This document shows positions 20,946-31,364 of a DNA stretch of 64,000 nt, one piece after another. The stretch's first letter is position 1, and each line of letters begins with the position of its first letter. Below the pieces are notes generated by a model that worked only from the letters and a program-made list of their open reading frames with translations, ran no database searches and was not told the DNA's origin. The position numbers and the translations under genes were made by a program. The DNA comes from Rhizobium sp. (GTDB taxonomy: Bacteria; Pseudomonadota; Alphaproteobacteria; Rhizobiales; Rhizobiaceae), in the NCBI GenBank assembly GCA_019739215.1, contig JAHHDR010000002.1, positions 157,411 to 221,410 of the forward strand, read 5' to 3'.

Positions 20946-22625
20946 ATGACCATCTACGATAAGCTGCGCCAGCCGCCATTCAATCTCGACGATGCCGCGA
21001 TTGCCTGGGTGCAAGACACCTATGCGTCGCTCGACCTCGACGACAAGGTCGGGCAGTTGTTCACGCTGATCATGATGGGCACCGACGAGGCGGAGTTCGA
21101 CCGCATCGCGGCGCTCAGGCCCGGCGGCGTAACCCGCTTCTTCACGCCAGACCTCGATTTCGAGCGACGCACGATCGCCAATCTTGTGGCGAAGAGCAAG
21201 GTCGCGCCTGTCATCAGCGCCGATCTCGAAGGCAGTCGCCATTCGTTCGCCTTCGGCACGCCTGTGCTCGGCCAGCTTGGCCTCGCGGCCGTGGACGATG
21301 TCGAGGCGACCGAGAAATCATCGGAGATTCTTGCCCGCGAGGGCCGCGCCATGGGCGTGCGCTGGTCCTTCACGCCTGTCATCGACGTCAATGCCGCCTT
21401 CCGTTCGCCGATCGTTGGCACGCGCTCCTATGGCTCGGATGTCGACACGATCGAGCGCCACGCTGTGGCCCATGTTCGCGGGCTTCAGGATAACGGGATA
21501 GCCGCCACGGCCAAGCACTGGCCGGGCGAGGGTTTCGACGACCGCGACCAGCACCTGGTCACCACCACCAATCCGCTGTCCACCGAGGTGTGGATGGAGG
21601 TCTTCGGGCGCCTCTACAAGCGATTGATCGCCGAAGGCGTGGTGTCGGTGATGAGCGCACACATATCCCTGCCGGCTTATGTCCGATCGAAGATGCCGGA
21701 TGCCGGGCTCGAAGCCTTCCGGCCGGCTTCGCTGTCGAAGCTCCTCAATGTCGACCTGCTGCGCGGCGAACTCGGCTTCAATGGCATCATCGTCTCCGAC
21801 GCCACGCCGATGGGCGGGCTGTCGGCCTGGGGCCACCATCTCGACACGCTGCCCGAGCTGATCGTCAACGGCTGCGACATGATCCTGTTCAGCGATGCGC
21901 CGGAGGATGACATGGCGGCGGTGAAGGCCGCCATCGAGGCGGGGCGGATCAGCGCGGGGCGGCTGGAGGAGGCCGTGCTGCGCATCCTGGCGCTCAAGGC
22001 CTATCTGAAGCTCTTCCAGCCGTCGGACGTGCTGCCGGATGCCGAGGCGGCGCGTCGTGTGCTCGCCCATCCTGACAGTGTCGCGGCCTCGAAGGCATTC
22101 ATCGCCCGCTCGCCGACGCTGGTGAAGGACATCGACGGCATTTTCCCGCTCGATCCGGCGAAGACCAAGCGCATCCTCTTCGTCGACGGGGGCATCAACC
22201 ATCCGCTGATCCCGCGGCCGCTGCAGTTCGTGCTGCCGGACCTGCTCGGGAGGGAAGGCTTCGAGGTCACCGTCGACAAGCCTGATATCGTGCCGAGCCC
22301 CGACGATTTCGACCTCGTGCTCTATGCGCTTGGCGACGAATCGCTGCTTGTTCGTGGCCGCTGCTTCGTCGACTGGCACAGGATGGGTGGCGGCGGACTG
22401 TTCAAGGCGATGTACCGGCCCTGGACCACAATCCCGACGGCGATGATCTCCTTCGGCCACCCCTACCATCTCTACGACGCGCCGCGGGTGCCGGCCTATA
22501 TTAACGCCTATTCGACCATGGACAGCGTGCAGGAGGCTGTGGTGGACTGCATGCTGGGCCGCAGGCCCTTCGCCGGGACGAGCCCGGTCGATCCCTTCTG
22601 CGGGCTGGAAGACGCGCGCTACTGA
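20946..22625 (+). CDS. Glycoside hydrolase family 3 N-terminal domain protein
   Basis: KVGQLF, AKHWPGEGFDDRDQH and GFNGIIVSDATPMGGLS motifs. Confidence 0.87.
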   Translation: MTIYDKLRQPPFNLDDAAIAWVQDTYASLDLDDKVGQLFTLIMMGTDEAEFDRIAALRPGGVTRFFTPDLDFERRTIANLVAKSKVAPVISADLEGSRHSFAFGTPVLGQLGLAAVDDVEATEKSSEILAREGRAMGVRWSFTPVIDVNAAFRSPIVGTRSYGSDVDTIERHAVAHVRGLQDNGIAATAKHWPGEGFDDRDQHLVTTTNPLSTEVWMEVFGRLYKRLIAEGVVSVMSAHISLPAYVRSKMPDAGLEAFRPASLSKLLNVDLLRGELGFNGIIVSDATPMGGLSAWGHHLDTLPELIVNGCDMILFSDAPEDDMAAVKAAIEAGRISAGRLEEAVLRILALKAYLKLFQPSDVLPDAEAARRVLAHPDSVAASKAFIARSPTLVKDIDGIFPLDPAKTKRILFVDGGINHPLIPRPLQFVLPDLLGREGFEVTVDKPDIVPSPDDFDLVLYALGDESLLVRGRCFVDWHRMGGGGLFKAMYRPWTTIPTAMISFGHPYHLYDAPRVPAYINAYSTMDSVQEAVVDCMLGRRPFAGTSPVDPFCGLEDARY

Positions 22626-22686
22626 CGGGCATCGCCGGCGACGATCCCCGGCGAGGGGCGGGCGTCGATGTTCAGGGCGCCCTTCG

Positions 22687-23331
22687 TCAGGCTTTGCGCG
22701 GAAGAAGCCCGTATAGAATCAGGTCCTTCGCCGCTTCGAGATGCTTTTTCGGATCGATCGGCTTCCTGTCGGCGAAGACCAGCAGGAAGACGTTGAGAGC
22801 CAGCATCGGAGACAGCAGGAGGTCGGGGCAAGTCGCGGCCGGCGTATTGCGGATTCGACAGTCGCGGACGCCGTCGGCAAGGGTCTGCTGCAGGCGCATG
22901 AAGACCGGATGCAGCACATACTGAAAATGTTCGTCGACGAGGTCCGGAAACCGCGTCGCTTCCGCGATCAACAGGCGGAGGATCTCGCGTGCATGGCGAT
23001 CTTCCAGCACCTCCGCGTAGGAAAAATCCAGATAGGACGAGAGGAACTCGATGCCACAATGCTGGTTCTCATCCAGGAACTGCTGGGTTCGCTGGTGCAT
23101 CGGCTTGGAGAGTTCGCGCACCATCTGGTTGAAGACGTTCTCCTTGTTCTGGAAATGGAAGTAGATCGTCCCCTTGGTCACGCCGGCGCGTGCCGCCACG
23201 TCTTCGAGACGCGTGGCCGCATAGCCCGTGAGCACGAATTCCTCGAACGCAGCGTGTAGGATTTCCGTCGGCCGTTCCGCCTTTCGCCTCGGTGTTCCTC
23301 GCTTGCAGTCTTCATCGATAGTCATCGTCAA
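22687..23331 (-). CDS. TetR/AcrR family transcriptional regulator
   Basis: HTH AATRLEDVAARAGVTKGTIYFHFQNKENVF. Confidence 0.92.
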   Translation of the reverse strand: MTMTIDEDCKRGTPRRKAERPTEILHAAFEEFVLTGYAATRLEDVAARAGVTKGTIYFHFQNKENVFNQMVRELSKPMHQRTQQFLDENQHCGIEFLSSYLDFSYAEVLEDRHAREILRLLIAEATRFPDLVDEHFQYVLHPVFMRLQQTLADGVRDCRIRNTPAATCPDLLLSPMLALNVFLLVFADRKPIDPKKHLEAAKDLILYGLLPRKA

Positions 23332-23365
23332 ATTCTCCCCCCGGAAAATGCTCGAAAAAAATTAT

Positions 23366-23379
23366 TGACTAACGAGTCA
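23366..23379. promoter_or_regulatory. Candidate TetR-family operator (TGACT-N4-AGTCA)
   Basis: tgactaacgagtca just upstream of the regulator start codon. Confidence 0.6.
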
Positions 23380-23826
23380 GTCATTAATACACCACTCATA
23401 TCTACATAGCGCGGGGCTCCGTGAGTCCAAGTCAGCATGTCAACACAGGGGACGTTTGATCATTTGTCAACGGCGCATTCGTATCGCGCCTGACGGGTTG
23501 AAAGAGAAGCGGCTTTAGCAGTCAACCGGATGAGAGAGTCAAGGCGGCATGCAGAATGCCGTCGGGCTCTTTGCATGCCAAGTTTCATGTATATAATCAT
23601 AAGCACGAAGCATTTATATGCGTTGTGAATGTACAATTGTAACTATAATATTAATAGATACAAAAATGCAACATATAGACGAAAGACAATACGCGGATCT
23701 GGCAAATACAAACGAAAATAGATTTACGAAATTGCAAACATACGGCTTTATGACGGCGCAACAAGGGGACGAAGCGTACTCCATAACAGGATGTATTTTA
23801 GCTCCCGATATGATGGAGAGATATAA

Positions 23827-24894
23827 ATGAACATCAAGAGCCTTCTGATTGGCTCCGCCGCTGCCATGGCAGTGGTTTCCGGCGCCCAGGCTGCTGACGC
23901 TGTCGTCGCCGCCGAACCTGAGCCGATGGAATATGTCCGCGTCTGCGACGCCTACGGCACCGGCTTCTTCTACATTCCCGGTACCGAGACCTGCCTGAAG
24001 ATCGGCGGCAGCCTCCGTTTCGAAAAGAACTACGAGAAGGCCAAGGGTTCGCGCGCCTATTATGACTGGCACACCCGCGCTCGCGTCGAAGTCGAAGCCA
24101 AGAACGATTCCGAGTGGGGCACGGTCTATTCGTGGATCCGCCTGCAGGGCGACAGCTACAACAACGACAGCAGCGACATCAACAACGGTGGCGGCAACCA
24201 GACCCGCTGGTGGTACTATTTCGGCATCGGCGGTCTTGAATTCGGTCGCTATGACTCGCCCGGCACCCGCTTCCAGGGTTACGGCGGCCGCACCGACTGG
24301 GGTGGCTACTACGGCAACGACCACGACCGTCAGTATGTCAGCTACACCGCTGAATTCGGCGGCTTCAGCGGCTTCGTCGCGATCGAGAACGACCTCGACA
24401 ACGGCTCGAACTACAATTACGTCGATCCGATCACGGGCCAGACCGTCCTGAACCAGAAGAAGGCTGACGGCGGCCGTACCTACATGCCGGACGTCTCGGC
24501 CGGTATCAAGGGTGCGTTCGGCGACTACGAAGCCGGTGCCTTCGTCGGCTACGACGAATCCGACGAATCGTTCAACGTCCGCAAGTGGGTCCGTGGCGAC
24601 ATCGGCATGTTCGGCTTCACCGTGATGGGCCTCTACGCTGACAGCGTCAACAACGGCTACTTCAACTACGACGGCTTCAGCGCCATCGTCGGTCTCTCGG
24701 CGAAGGTCACGGACACCGTCACCGTTGCCAAGGACATCCAGTGGTGGGATGACGATTCCTGGCGCATCATCGGCGATGTCGCCTGGGACGTTGCTCCCGG
24801 CTTCTCCGTCCTGCTCGAAGCCTCCTATGGCGACGGCAAGTCGATCGGCAACGAAGTCCGCACCGGAATGCTCCGCTTCCAGCGCTCGTTCTAA
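23827..24894 (+). CDS. Rhizobiales-type outer-membrane porin (Porin_2)
   Basis: Signal peptide; CDAYGTGFFYIPGTETCLKIGG and terminal Phe (FQRSF). Confidence 0.94.
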   Translation: MNIKSLLIGSAAAMAVVSGAQAADAVVAAEPEPMEYVRVCDAYGTGFFYIPGTETCLKIGGSLRFEKNYEKAKGSRAYYDWHTRARVEVEAKNDSEWGTVYSWIRLQGDSYNNDSSDINNGGGNQTRWWYYFGIGGLEFGRYDSPGTRFQGYGGRTDWGGYYGNDHDRQYVSYTAEFGGFSGFVAIENDLDNGSNYNYVDPITGQTVLNQKKADGGRTYMPDVSAGIKGAFGDYEAGAFVGYDESDESFNVRKWVRGDIGMFGFTVMGLYADSVNNGYFNYDGFSAIVGLSAKVTDTVTVAKDIQWWDDDSWRIIGDVAWDVAPGFSVLLEASYGDGKSIGNEVRTGMLRFQRSF

Positions 24895-24975
24895 GATCGT
24901 GAGAGATCGGAGGGTGGTACCCAGCCATCCTCCGTTAGACGCGATGTATTGACCTCCAGTCCAATGTCGCGCCAC

Positions 24976-25010
24976 GGCCCGATTCGTCTCCCTACGAATC
25001 GGGCCTTTTT
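24976..25010 (+). terminator. Rho-independent terminator after porin
   Basis: ggcccgattcgt - ctccct - acgaatcgggcc followed by TTTTT. Confidence 0.9.
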
Positions 25011-25044
25011 CGTCGTATCGGCAGCATTGGTCGGTAACGCCCTG

Positions 25045-26088
25045 TCATAGATGACCGATGCGGACCACAGCCGCCAGCATCCGCTGGGCGTGGAGCAGCG
25101 CCGTGCCAGTCGCGCCGAGCATCGGCGGCAGGATCATCCATTCCAGCGTCCAGGCGGCGCCGGAACGCTCCTGCTCGTGGACCAGCGCCTGGTGCAGGCC
25201 GGACACCTGCACGGCATTGAAGCGCGCGAGCGTGACCAGCGCCTCGGCCAGGACCGGGTTCTGCTTATGCGCCATAGCCGATGAGCCGCCGGCGCCGGAC
25301 AGCGCGATCTCGCCGATCTCGTTCTGCGCCATCAGCGCGACGTCCTGTCCGATCTTGCCGAGTGCACCGGTGACCTGCGACAGCCAGCCACCGAGCGCGG
25401 CAATGCGGTCGCGGGCTGCATGGGGCACGTAGTCGGGCACGGTCAATTGCAACTGTCCGGCCATCGCCTCCCTGACGGCGCCGATCCTGTCGCCCAACCT
25501 GTCCGCGGTTCCCGCAGGGCCGGCAAGCGAGAGGATGAGGTTCCGGTCGCGTAGAGCGGGGAGATCGGACTGCGCGCGCCCGACAAGCCCGCGCCAGACC
25601 GCGAGCCGGTCGGCGACCGTGATCGGGATTGCGGCCTGCATGCGGGTCCGGCCCATCAGGCGGTTGGCGCCGAAGCGGGATTCGAGATCCAGCAAAGTGC
25701 CGGCAAGCGTCTGCAGGCGTGCCTCGAACAGTTCGAAAATGCCCTTCAGTCGAAGGGCGAGCGCCGTGTCGATGATGTCCTGGCTGGTGGCGCCGAAGTG
25801 GACATGCTGGCCATGCGGCTCGCCGACATGGGCGCGAAGCTGCTTGACCAGCCCGGCGACGACGATGCCGTCGCGCAACGTGTCCCGTGCGAGCCGGTCG
25901 ATATCAGGCACGAAGTCAGAGGCCGACAGTTCGATCACCTGCGCCGCATTCGCCGGTATCAGCCCGCATTGCCCGCAGGCGCGTGCCAGCGCCACCTCGA
26001 CGCGCAGCATGGCCGCAAGATCGGCGTCGGCGCCGAGATGGGCGCCGAGAACCGGGTCGGTCAACAGGAGATCGAGAAAACCAGCCAT
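25045..26088 (-). CDS. pcaB: 3-carboxy-cis,cis-muconate cycloisomerase
   Basis: Fumarase/ASL superfamily; HFGATSQDIIDTALALRL and GGSSAMAHKQNPV; pca cluster. Confidence 0.92.
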   Translation of the reverse strand: MAGFLDLLLTDPVLGAHLGADADLAAMLRVEVALARACGQCGLIPANAAQVIELSASDFVPDIDRLARDTLRDGIVVAGLVKQLRAHVGEPHGQHVHFGATSQDIIDTALALRLKGIFELFEARLQTLAGTLLDLESRFGANRLMGRTRMQAAIPITVADRLAVWRGLVGRAQSDLPALRDRNLILSLAGPAGTADRLGDRIGAVREAMAGQLQLTVPDYVPHAARDRIAALGGWLSQVTGALGKIGQDVALMAQNEIGEIALSGAGGSSAMAHKQNPVLAEALVTLARFNAVQVSGLHQALVHEQERSGAAWTLEWMILPPMLGATGTALLHAQRMLAAVVRIGHL

Positions 26089-26117
26089 GGGCTCCGCCGG
26101 GAATGCTGGCGCGACTA

Positions 26118-27323
<1,206 letters not shown>

Positions 27324-27362
27324 GGGAGTCATTCCTTTCGGGCGGGCGAATCGGTGCCACGC

Positions 27363-27986
27363 CTACATATCGAAGAATATCGTTTCCTTCTCGCCCTGGA
27401 GATGGATGTCGAACTTTACCGTGTCGCCTTCGCGCTTGCCCACAAGGGTCGGGATACGGATGCGATGCTCGATGCGCGCGAGCATCGGGTCCTCCGCATT
27501 CGCGGTGTCCTCGTCGGAGAAATACATCCGGGTCTGCAGGCCGATATTGATGCCGCGGGCGACGATCCAGAAGATGACGTGCGGTGCCATCGGACGCGGG
27601 TCGTTTTCGCGAAACGGCACGCGGCCGGGCTTGATCGTGTGGAAGACGAATTCGCCCGTCGCCATGTCGCAGGGGCAGCGCCCCCAGCCGGCGAAGTCGG
27701 GGTCGGCGGTGCCGCGGGTCTCGTTGCGGCTGTTGTACAGGCCGTCGGCGTCCGCCTGCCAGATCTCGACCATGGCATCGCGGAGCGGCGTGCCCGTGCC
27801 GTCGATGACCCGGCCGCGGATGGTGATGCGCTCGCCGCGGGTCTTTTCATTGACCAGCGGACCGGAGCCGAGGTCTCTGTCGAAGACGCCCGTGATCTCG
27901 GCGAAGTTCGGCGTGCAGCCGATGTGGACATAGGGACCGGCGGTCTGGGACGGGGTCTCCTTCAGGTAGTCGAGCCGCTGGACCAT
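27363..27986 (-). CDS. pcaG: Protocatechuate 3,4-dioxygenase alpha subunit
   Basis: ETPSQTAGPYVHIGCTP; intradiol dioxygenase fold; next to pcaH. Confidence 0.94.
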   Translation of the reverse strand: MVQRLDYLKETPSQTAGPYVHIGCTPNFAEITGVFDRDLGSGPLVNEKTRGERITIRGRVIDGTGTPLRDAMVEIWQADADGLYNSRNETRGTADPDFAGWGRCPCDMATGEFVFHTIKPGRVPFRENDPRPMAPHVIFWIVARGINIGLQTRMYFSDEDTANAEDPMLARIEHRIRIPTLVGKREGDTVKFDIHLQGEKETIFFDM

Positions 27987-27987
27987 G

Positions 27988-28728
27988 TCAGTTTCCCTCC
28001 ATCCGGTTTTCGAACAGCGTCGACCGGCGGCCGCGCAGCACGATGTCGAACTTGTAGGCGCGCATGTCCATCGGGATCGTCGCATTCATGTCGAGCGGTG
28101 CGATCAGCTGGTCGATCGCGGCCTTGTCGGAAATCGTCCGGACGATCGGACAGAGCGGGATCAGCGGGTCGCCCTCGAAATACATCTGGGTGATCAGCCG
28201 CTGGCCGAAGCCGGAACCGAAGACCGAGAAATGGATATGCGCCGGCCGCCAGTCGTTCGGGCCGTTCGGCCAGGGGTAGGGGCCGGGCTTGATGGTCTTG
28301 AACCAGTAGAAGCCATCCCCGTCGGTGAGGGTCCGGCCGACGCCGCCGAAGTTCGGGTCGAGCGGGGCCATGTAGCCCTCCTTCTTGTGGCGGTAGCGTC
28401 CGCCGGCATTGGCCTGCCAGAACTCGAGCAATGTATTGCCCACGCCCTTGCCGCGCTCGTCCATCACCCGCCCATGGACGAGGATGCGCTGGCCGATCGC
28501 CATCTCGCCCGGCCGGGCAAAATTGAGGATCAGGTCATTGTCCAGTTGCCCCAGCATGTTCTGGCCGAAGGCCGGGCCGGTGATCTCGGATTTTGTGCTG
28601 TCGAAGGACAGAAGCGCGCGCTGCGGCGAGCGGGCCACCGAAGTCTTGTAGATCGGCGTATAGGCGGCGGGATGCCATTCGCGGTCGCGGGCGAAGAAGG
28701 CACCGGTGTCGGGCGGAGAGTTCTTCAC
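27988..28728 (-). CDS. pcaH: Protocatechuate 3,4-dioxygenase beta subunit
   Basis: [54 protein letters not shown]. Confidence 0.95.
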   Translation of the reverse strand: MKNSPPDTGAFFARDREWHPAAYTPIYKTSVARSPQRALLSFDSTKSEITGPAFGQNMLGQLDNDLILNFARPGEMAIGQRILVHGRVMDERGKGVGNTLLEFWQANAGGRYRHKKEGYMAPLDPNFGGVGRTLTDGDGFYWFKTIKPGPYPWPNGPNDWRPAHIHFSVFGSGFGQRLITQMYFEGDPLIPLCPIVRTISDKAAIDQLIAPLDMNATIPMDMRAYKFDIVLRGRRSTLFENRMEGN

Positions 28729-28740
28729 GTCAGTTCCTCC

Positions 28741-29136
28741 TCACGCTTCGCCGCTCATCGCGGCGAGCGTGTTCTTGATGATCTTGATCGCATGGTTGGC
28801 GGCCGGCACGCCGGCATAGATTGCCACATGCAGCATGGCTTCGCGAAGGTCCTCCGGTGTCGCACCCGTATTGGCCGTAGCGCGGACATGCATGGCCACT
28901 TCCTCGTCATGGCCGAGTGCCGCGAGAAGCGCGATCGTCACCATCGAACGCTCGCGCCGGGTCCATTCCGGCCGGGACCAGACATGGCCCCAGGCCGCTT
29001 CGGTGATCAGGTCCTGGAAGGGCTCGTCGAAGGCGGTCTTGGTCTTCTCCGCATTGTCGACATGGCTGTCGCCCAGCACCGCGCGCCGCGTGGCCATGCC
29101 CGTGGAGTAGCGATTGTTGGCGGTGTTGGACGACAT
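28741..29136 (-). CDS. pcaC: 4-carboxymuconolactone decarboxylase
   Basis: CMD-fold; WTRRERSMVTIALLAALGHDEEVAMHVRATANTGATPEDLREAMLHVAIYAGVPAANHA. Confidence 0.95.
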   Translation of the reverse strand: MSSNTANNRYSTGMATRRAVLGDSHVDNAEKTKTAFDEPFQDLITEAAWGHVWSRPEWTRRERSMVTIALLAALGHDEEVAMHVRATANTGATPEDLREAMLHVAIYAGVPAANHAIKIIKNTLAAMSGEA

Positions 29137-29145
29137 CGGAAATCC

Positions 29146-29931
29146 TCAATGGCCGTGGATGAATTCGGTCAGCAGTTCGGCCATCCTCTCCGGCTGCTCG
29201 ACGCAGGGAATGTGGCCGCAGGGGGCGAGCAGTTCGAAGCGCGCGCCGGCAATCATGCCCGCCGTGCCGCGCACGAGATCCGGCGGCGTGGCGCCATCCT
29301 GATCGCCGGCGATCGCCAGCACGGGAACCTTGATGGCGGAGACGCTGCCGGTGAAATCCGCGTCGCGGATCGCCGCGCAGGTGTCGGCATAGCCGCTGGC
29401 GTCCTGGCGGACCAGCATGTTGCGGTAGCCCGCCAGATCGGCGCGGTTGCGCTCGCGGAAATCGGCGGTGAACCAACGCTCCAGCACGCTGTCGGCGATC
29501 GGCTCGATGCCGTTCTCGACGGCGGCGATGCGCGCGTTCCACGCATCGGCCGTGCCGATCTTGTGGGCGGTGTTGGAGAGCACGATCTTCTGAATCAGGT
29601 CGGGCTTCTTGAGGTAAACCGACTGTACGATCAGCCCGCCGACCGAAAGGCCGACGAACACCGCCTTCTTGATGCCGACATGGCGGCAGAGGCCGATCAG
29701 GTCGTCGGCATGATCGTCGATGGAGCAGGGCGCCTTGGTCCGATCCGACAGGCCGTGTCCGCGCTTGTCGTAGAGCAGGATGGACCAGTTCGCGTCGAGT
29801 TCATCGAGCAGCGGCAGCCAGATCCGGAAATCGGTACCCAGCGAATTGATCAGGACGACGGTCGGCGCGTCTTCGTCTTCCGTCAGGAATTCGTGATGCA
29901 GGACCGTGCCGTTGATGTTGGCGAATGCCAT
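29146..29931 (-). CDS. pcaD: 3-oxoadipate enol-lactonase
   Basis: Alpha/beta hydrolase with FVGLSVGGLIVQ nucleophile elbow; pca cluster. Confidence 0.93.
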   Translation of the reverse strand: MAFANINGTVLHHEFLTEDEDAPTVVLINSLGTDFRIWLPLLDELDANWSILLYDKRGHGLSDRTKAPCSIDDHADDLIGLCRHVGIKKAVFVGLSVGGLIVQSVYLKKPDLIQKIVLSNTAHKIGTADAWNARIAAVENGIEPIADSVLERWFTADFRERNRADLAGYRNMLVRQDASGYADTCAAIRDADFTGSVSAIKVPVLAIAGDQDGATPPDLVRGTAGMIAGARFELLAPCGHIPCVEQPERMAELLTEFIHGH

Positions 29932-30002
29932 GGGGATCTCCCTCTCAGATGAGAATTATCGGATGATTATTGTTTGGTATAATGATATTTTCTGCCAAAA
30001 CC

Positions 30003-30018
30003 ATAACCTTGTTGTAAT
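30003..30018. promoter_or_regulatory. Possible PcaQ-type site (one clear half-site)
   Basis: ATAACC-TTGT-TGTAAT: left half matches ATAACC-N4-GGTTAA, right half only 3/6. Confidence 0.3.
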
Positions 30019-30023
30019 GAATT

Positions 30024-30947
30024 ATGGACCGCAGGATCAAGTTCCGTCATCTCCAGACGTTCATCGAGGTCGCGCGCCAGAAAAGCGTGGGCAAGGCGGC
30101 CGACGTGCTAACGATAACCCAGCCGGCGGTGACCCGGACGATCCGGGAACTCGAGGACTATCTTGGCGCGACGCTGTTCGAAAGGGAAGGGCGGGGCATC
30201 CGGATCAGCCCGTTCGGGGATGTCTTCCTGAAACATGCCGGCGAAAGCATTGCCGCGGTCCGGCGCGGCGTCGATTCGATCGCGCGGGCGAAGCACTCGG
30301 TGGGGCCGCCGCTCCGAATCGGCGCCTTGCCGACGGCGTCCGCCAGCCTGATGCCGGGGGCGATCGCCGAGTTCCTGAAAGCCGGCACGGGCAGCCGCGC
30401 CACGATCGTCACGGGCGAGAACCGCTGGCTGCTCGATGCACTGCGCATGGGCGAACTCGATCTCGTCGTCGGCCGTCTCGCCGCAGCGGAGCGCATGACG
30501 GGCCTGCATTTCGAGCCGCTCTACAGCGAGGATGTCGTCTTCGTCGTCCGGTCCGGCCATCCGCTGTTGCGGCGGGCCAGCTTCTCGCTGGCGGAGATCG
30601 TCAACTACACGGTGCTGCTACCGACGCCCGGCTCGGTGATCCGCCCCTTCGTCGACCGGCTGCTGCTGACGAACGGCATCGGCGAGCTTGCCAATGTCGT
30701 CGAAACCGTTTCCGACAGCTTCGGGCGGGCCTTCGTCGAGGGCCACGACGCGATCTGGATCATCTCGCGCGGCGTCGTCGCGTCGGAAATCGATGCGGCG
30801 CGCTTCGGGGTCCTCGATGTCGACACGCGTGAGACGCGCGGCGCTGTGGGACTTACCACTCGGTCGGGCGAGCCGCCGAGCCTGGCGCTGTCGATCCTGA
30901 TGGCGACGATCCGCGACAGGGTGCGGCAGACCCGCCGCAACCTCTGA
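30024..30947 (+). CDS. pcaQ: LysR-family pca operon regulator
   Basis: HTH FIEVARQKSVGKAADVLTITQPAVTRTIRELE; divergent from pcaD. Confidence 0.93.
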   Translation: MDRRIKFRHLQTFIEVARQKSVGKAADVLTITQPAVTRTIRELEDYLGATLFEREGRGIRISPFGDVFLKHAGESIAAVRRGVDSIARAKHSVGPPLRIGALPTASASLMPGAIAEFLKAGTGSRATIVTGENRWLLDALRMGELDLVVGRLAAAERMTGLHFEPLYSEDVVFVVRSGHPLLRRASFSLAEIVNYTVLLPTPGSVIRPFVDRLLLTNGIGELANVVETVSDSFGRAFVEGHDAIWIISRGVVASEIDAARFGVLDVDTRETRGAVGLTTRSGEPPSLALSILMATIRDRVRQTRRNL

Positions 30948-30950
30948 CAA

Positions 30951-31334
30951 TTATACTCCCCGTCGCGTATCCAGCGAAATGATGCCCGCACCGGCGGCTG
31001 CGACATAGAGCAGGCCGCCCGCGATGGCGATGTCCTTCATGAAGGCCTGGAGATCGGCCATGTCGGCCCAGTTCGAGTGGCCGGTGAAGGCCGCCGCGAT
31101 GCAGAACAGCGCCAGGATCGACGCTGCGACCCGGATGTAGAAGCCGGTCAGCAGCAGCAGACCGCCGACGAGTTCGATCAGGATGACAGGCCAGATCACC
31201 AGCGCAGGCAGCGGCATGCCGAGGCTCTCGAAATAGCCGATCGTGCCCGAGACATTCATGAGCTTGAAGATGCCGGCCTGCAGGAAGATGACCGACAGCA
31301 GGACGCGGCCGATGAGCATGGCGATACTGGACAT
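30951..31334 (-). CDS. DoxX family membrane protein
   Basis: GRVLLSVIFLQAGIFKLMNVSGTIGYFESLGMPLP with 4 predicted TM segments. Confidence 0.9.
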   Translation of the reverse strand: MSSIAMLIGRVLLSVIFLQAGIFKLMNVSGTIGYFESLGMPLPALVIWPVILIELVGGLLLLTGFYIRVAASILALFCIAAAFTGHSNWADMADLQAFMKDIAIAGGLLYVAAAGAGIISLDTRRGV

Positions 31335-31364
31335 GGTTTCCCCTCGAATTCTGCCGGTCCTGAC

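Noticed and set aside
23332-23826. AT-rich region as a horizontally acquired island
   Set aside because: Only about 240 bp, no integrase, tRNA or flanking repeats; a regulatory leader for the porin is simpler.
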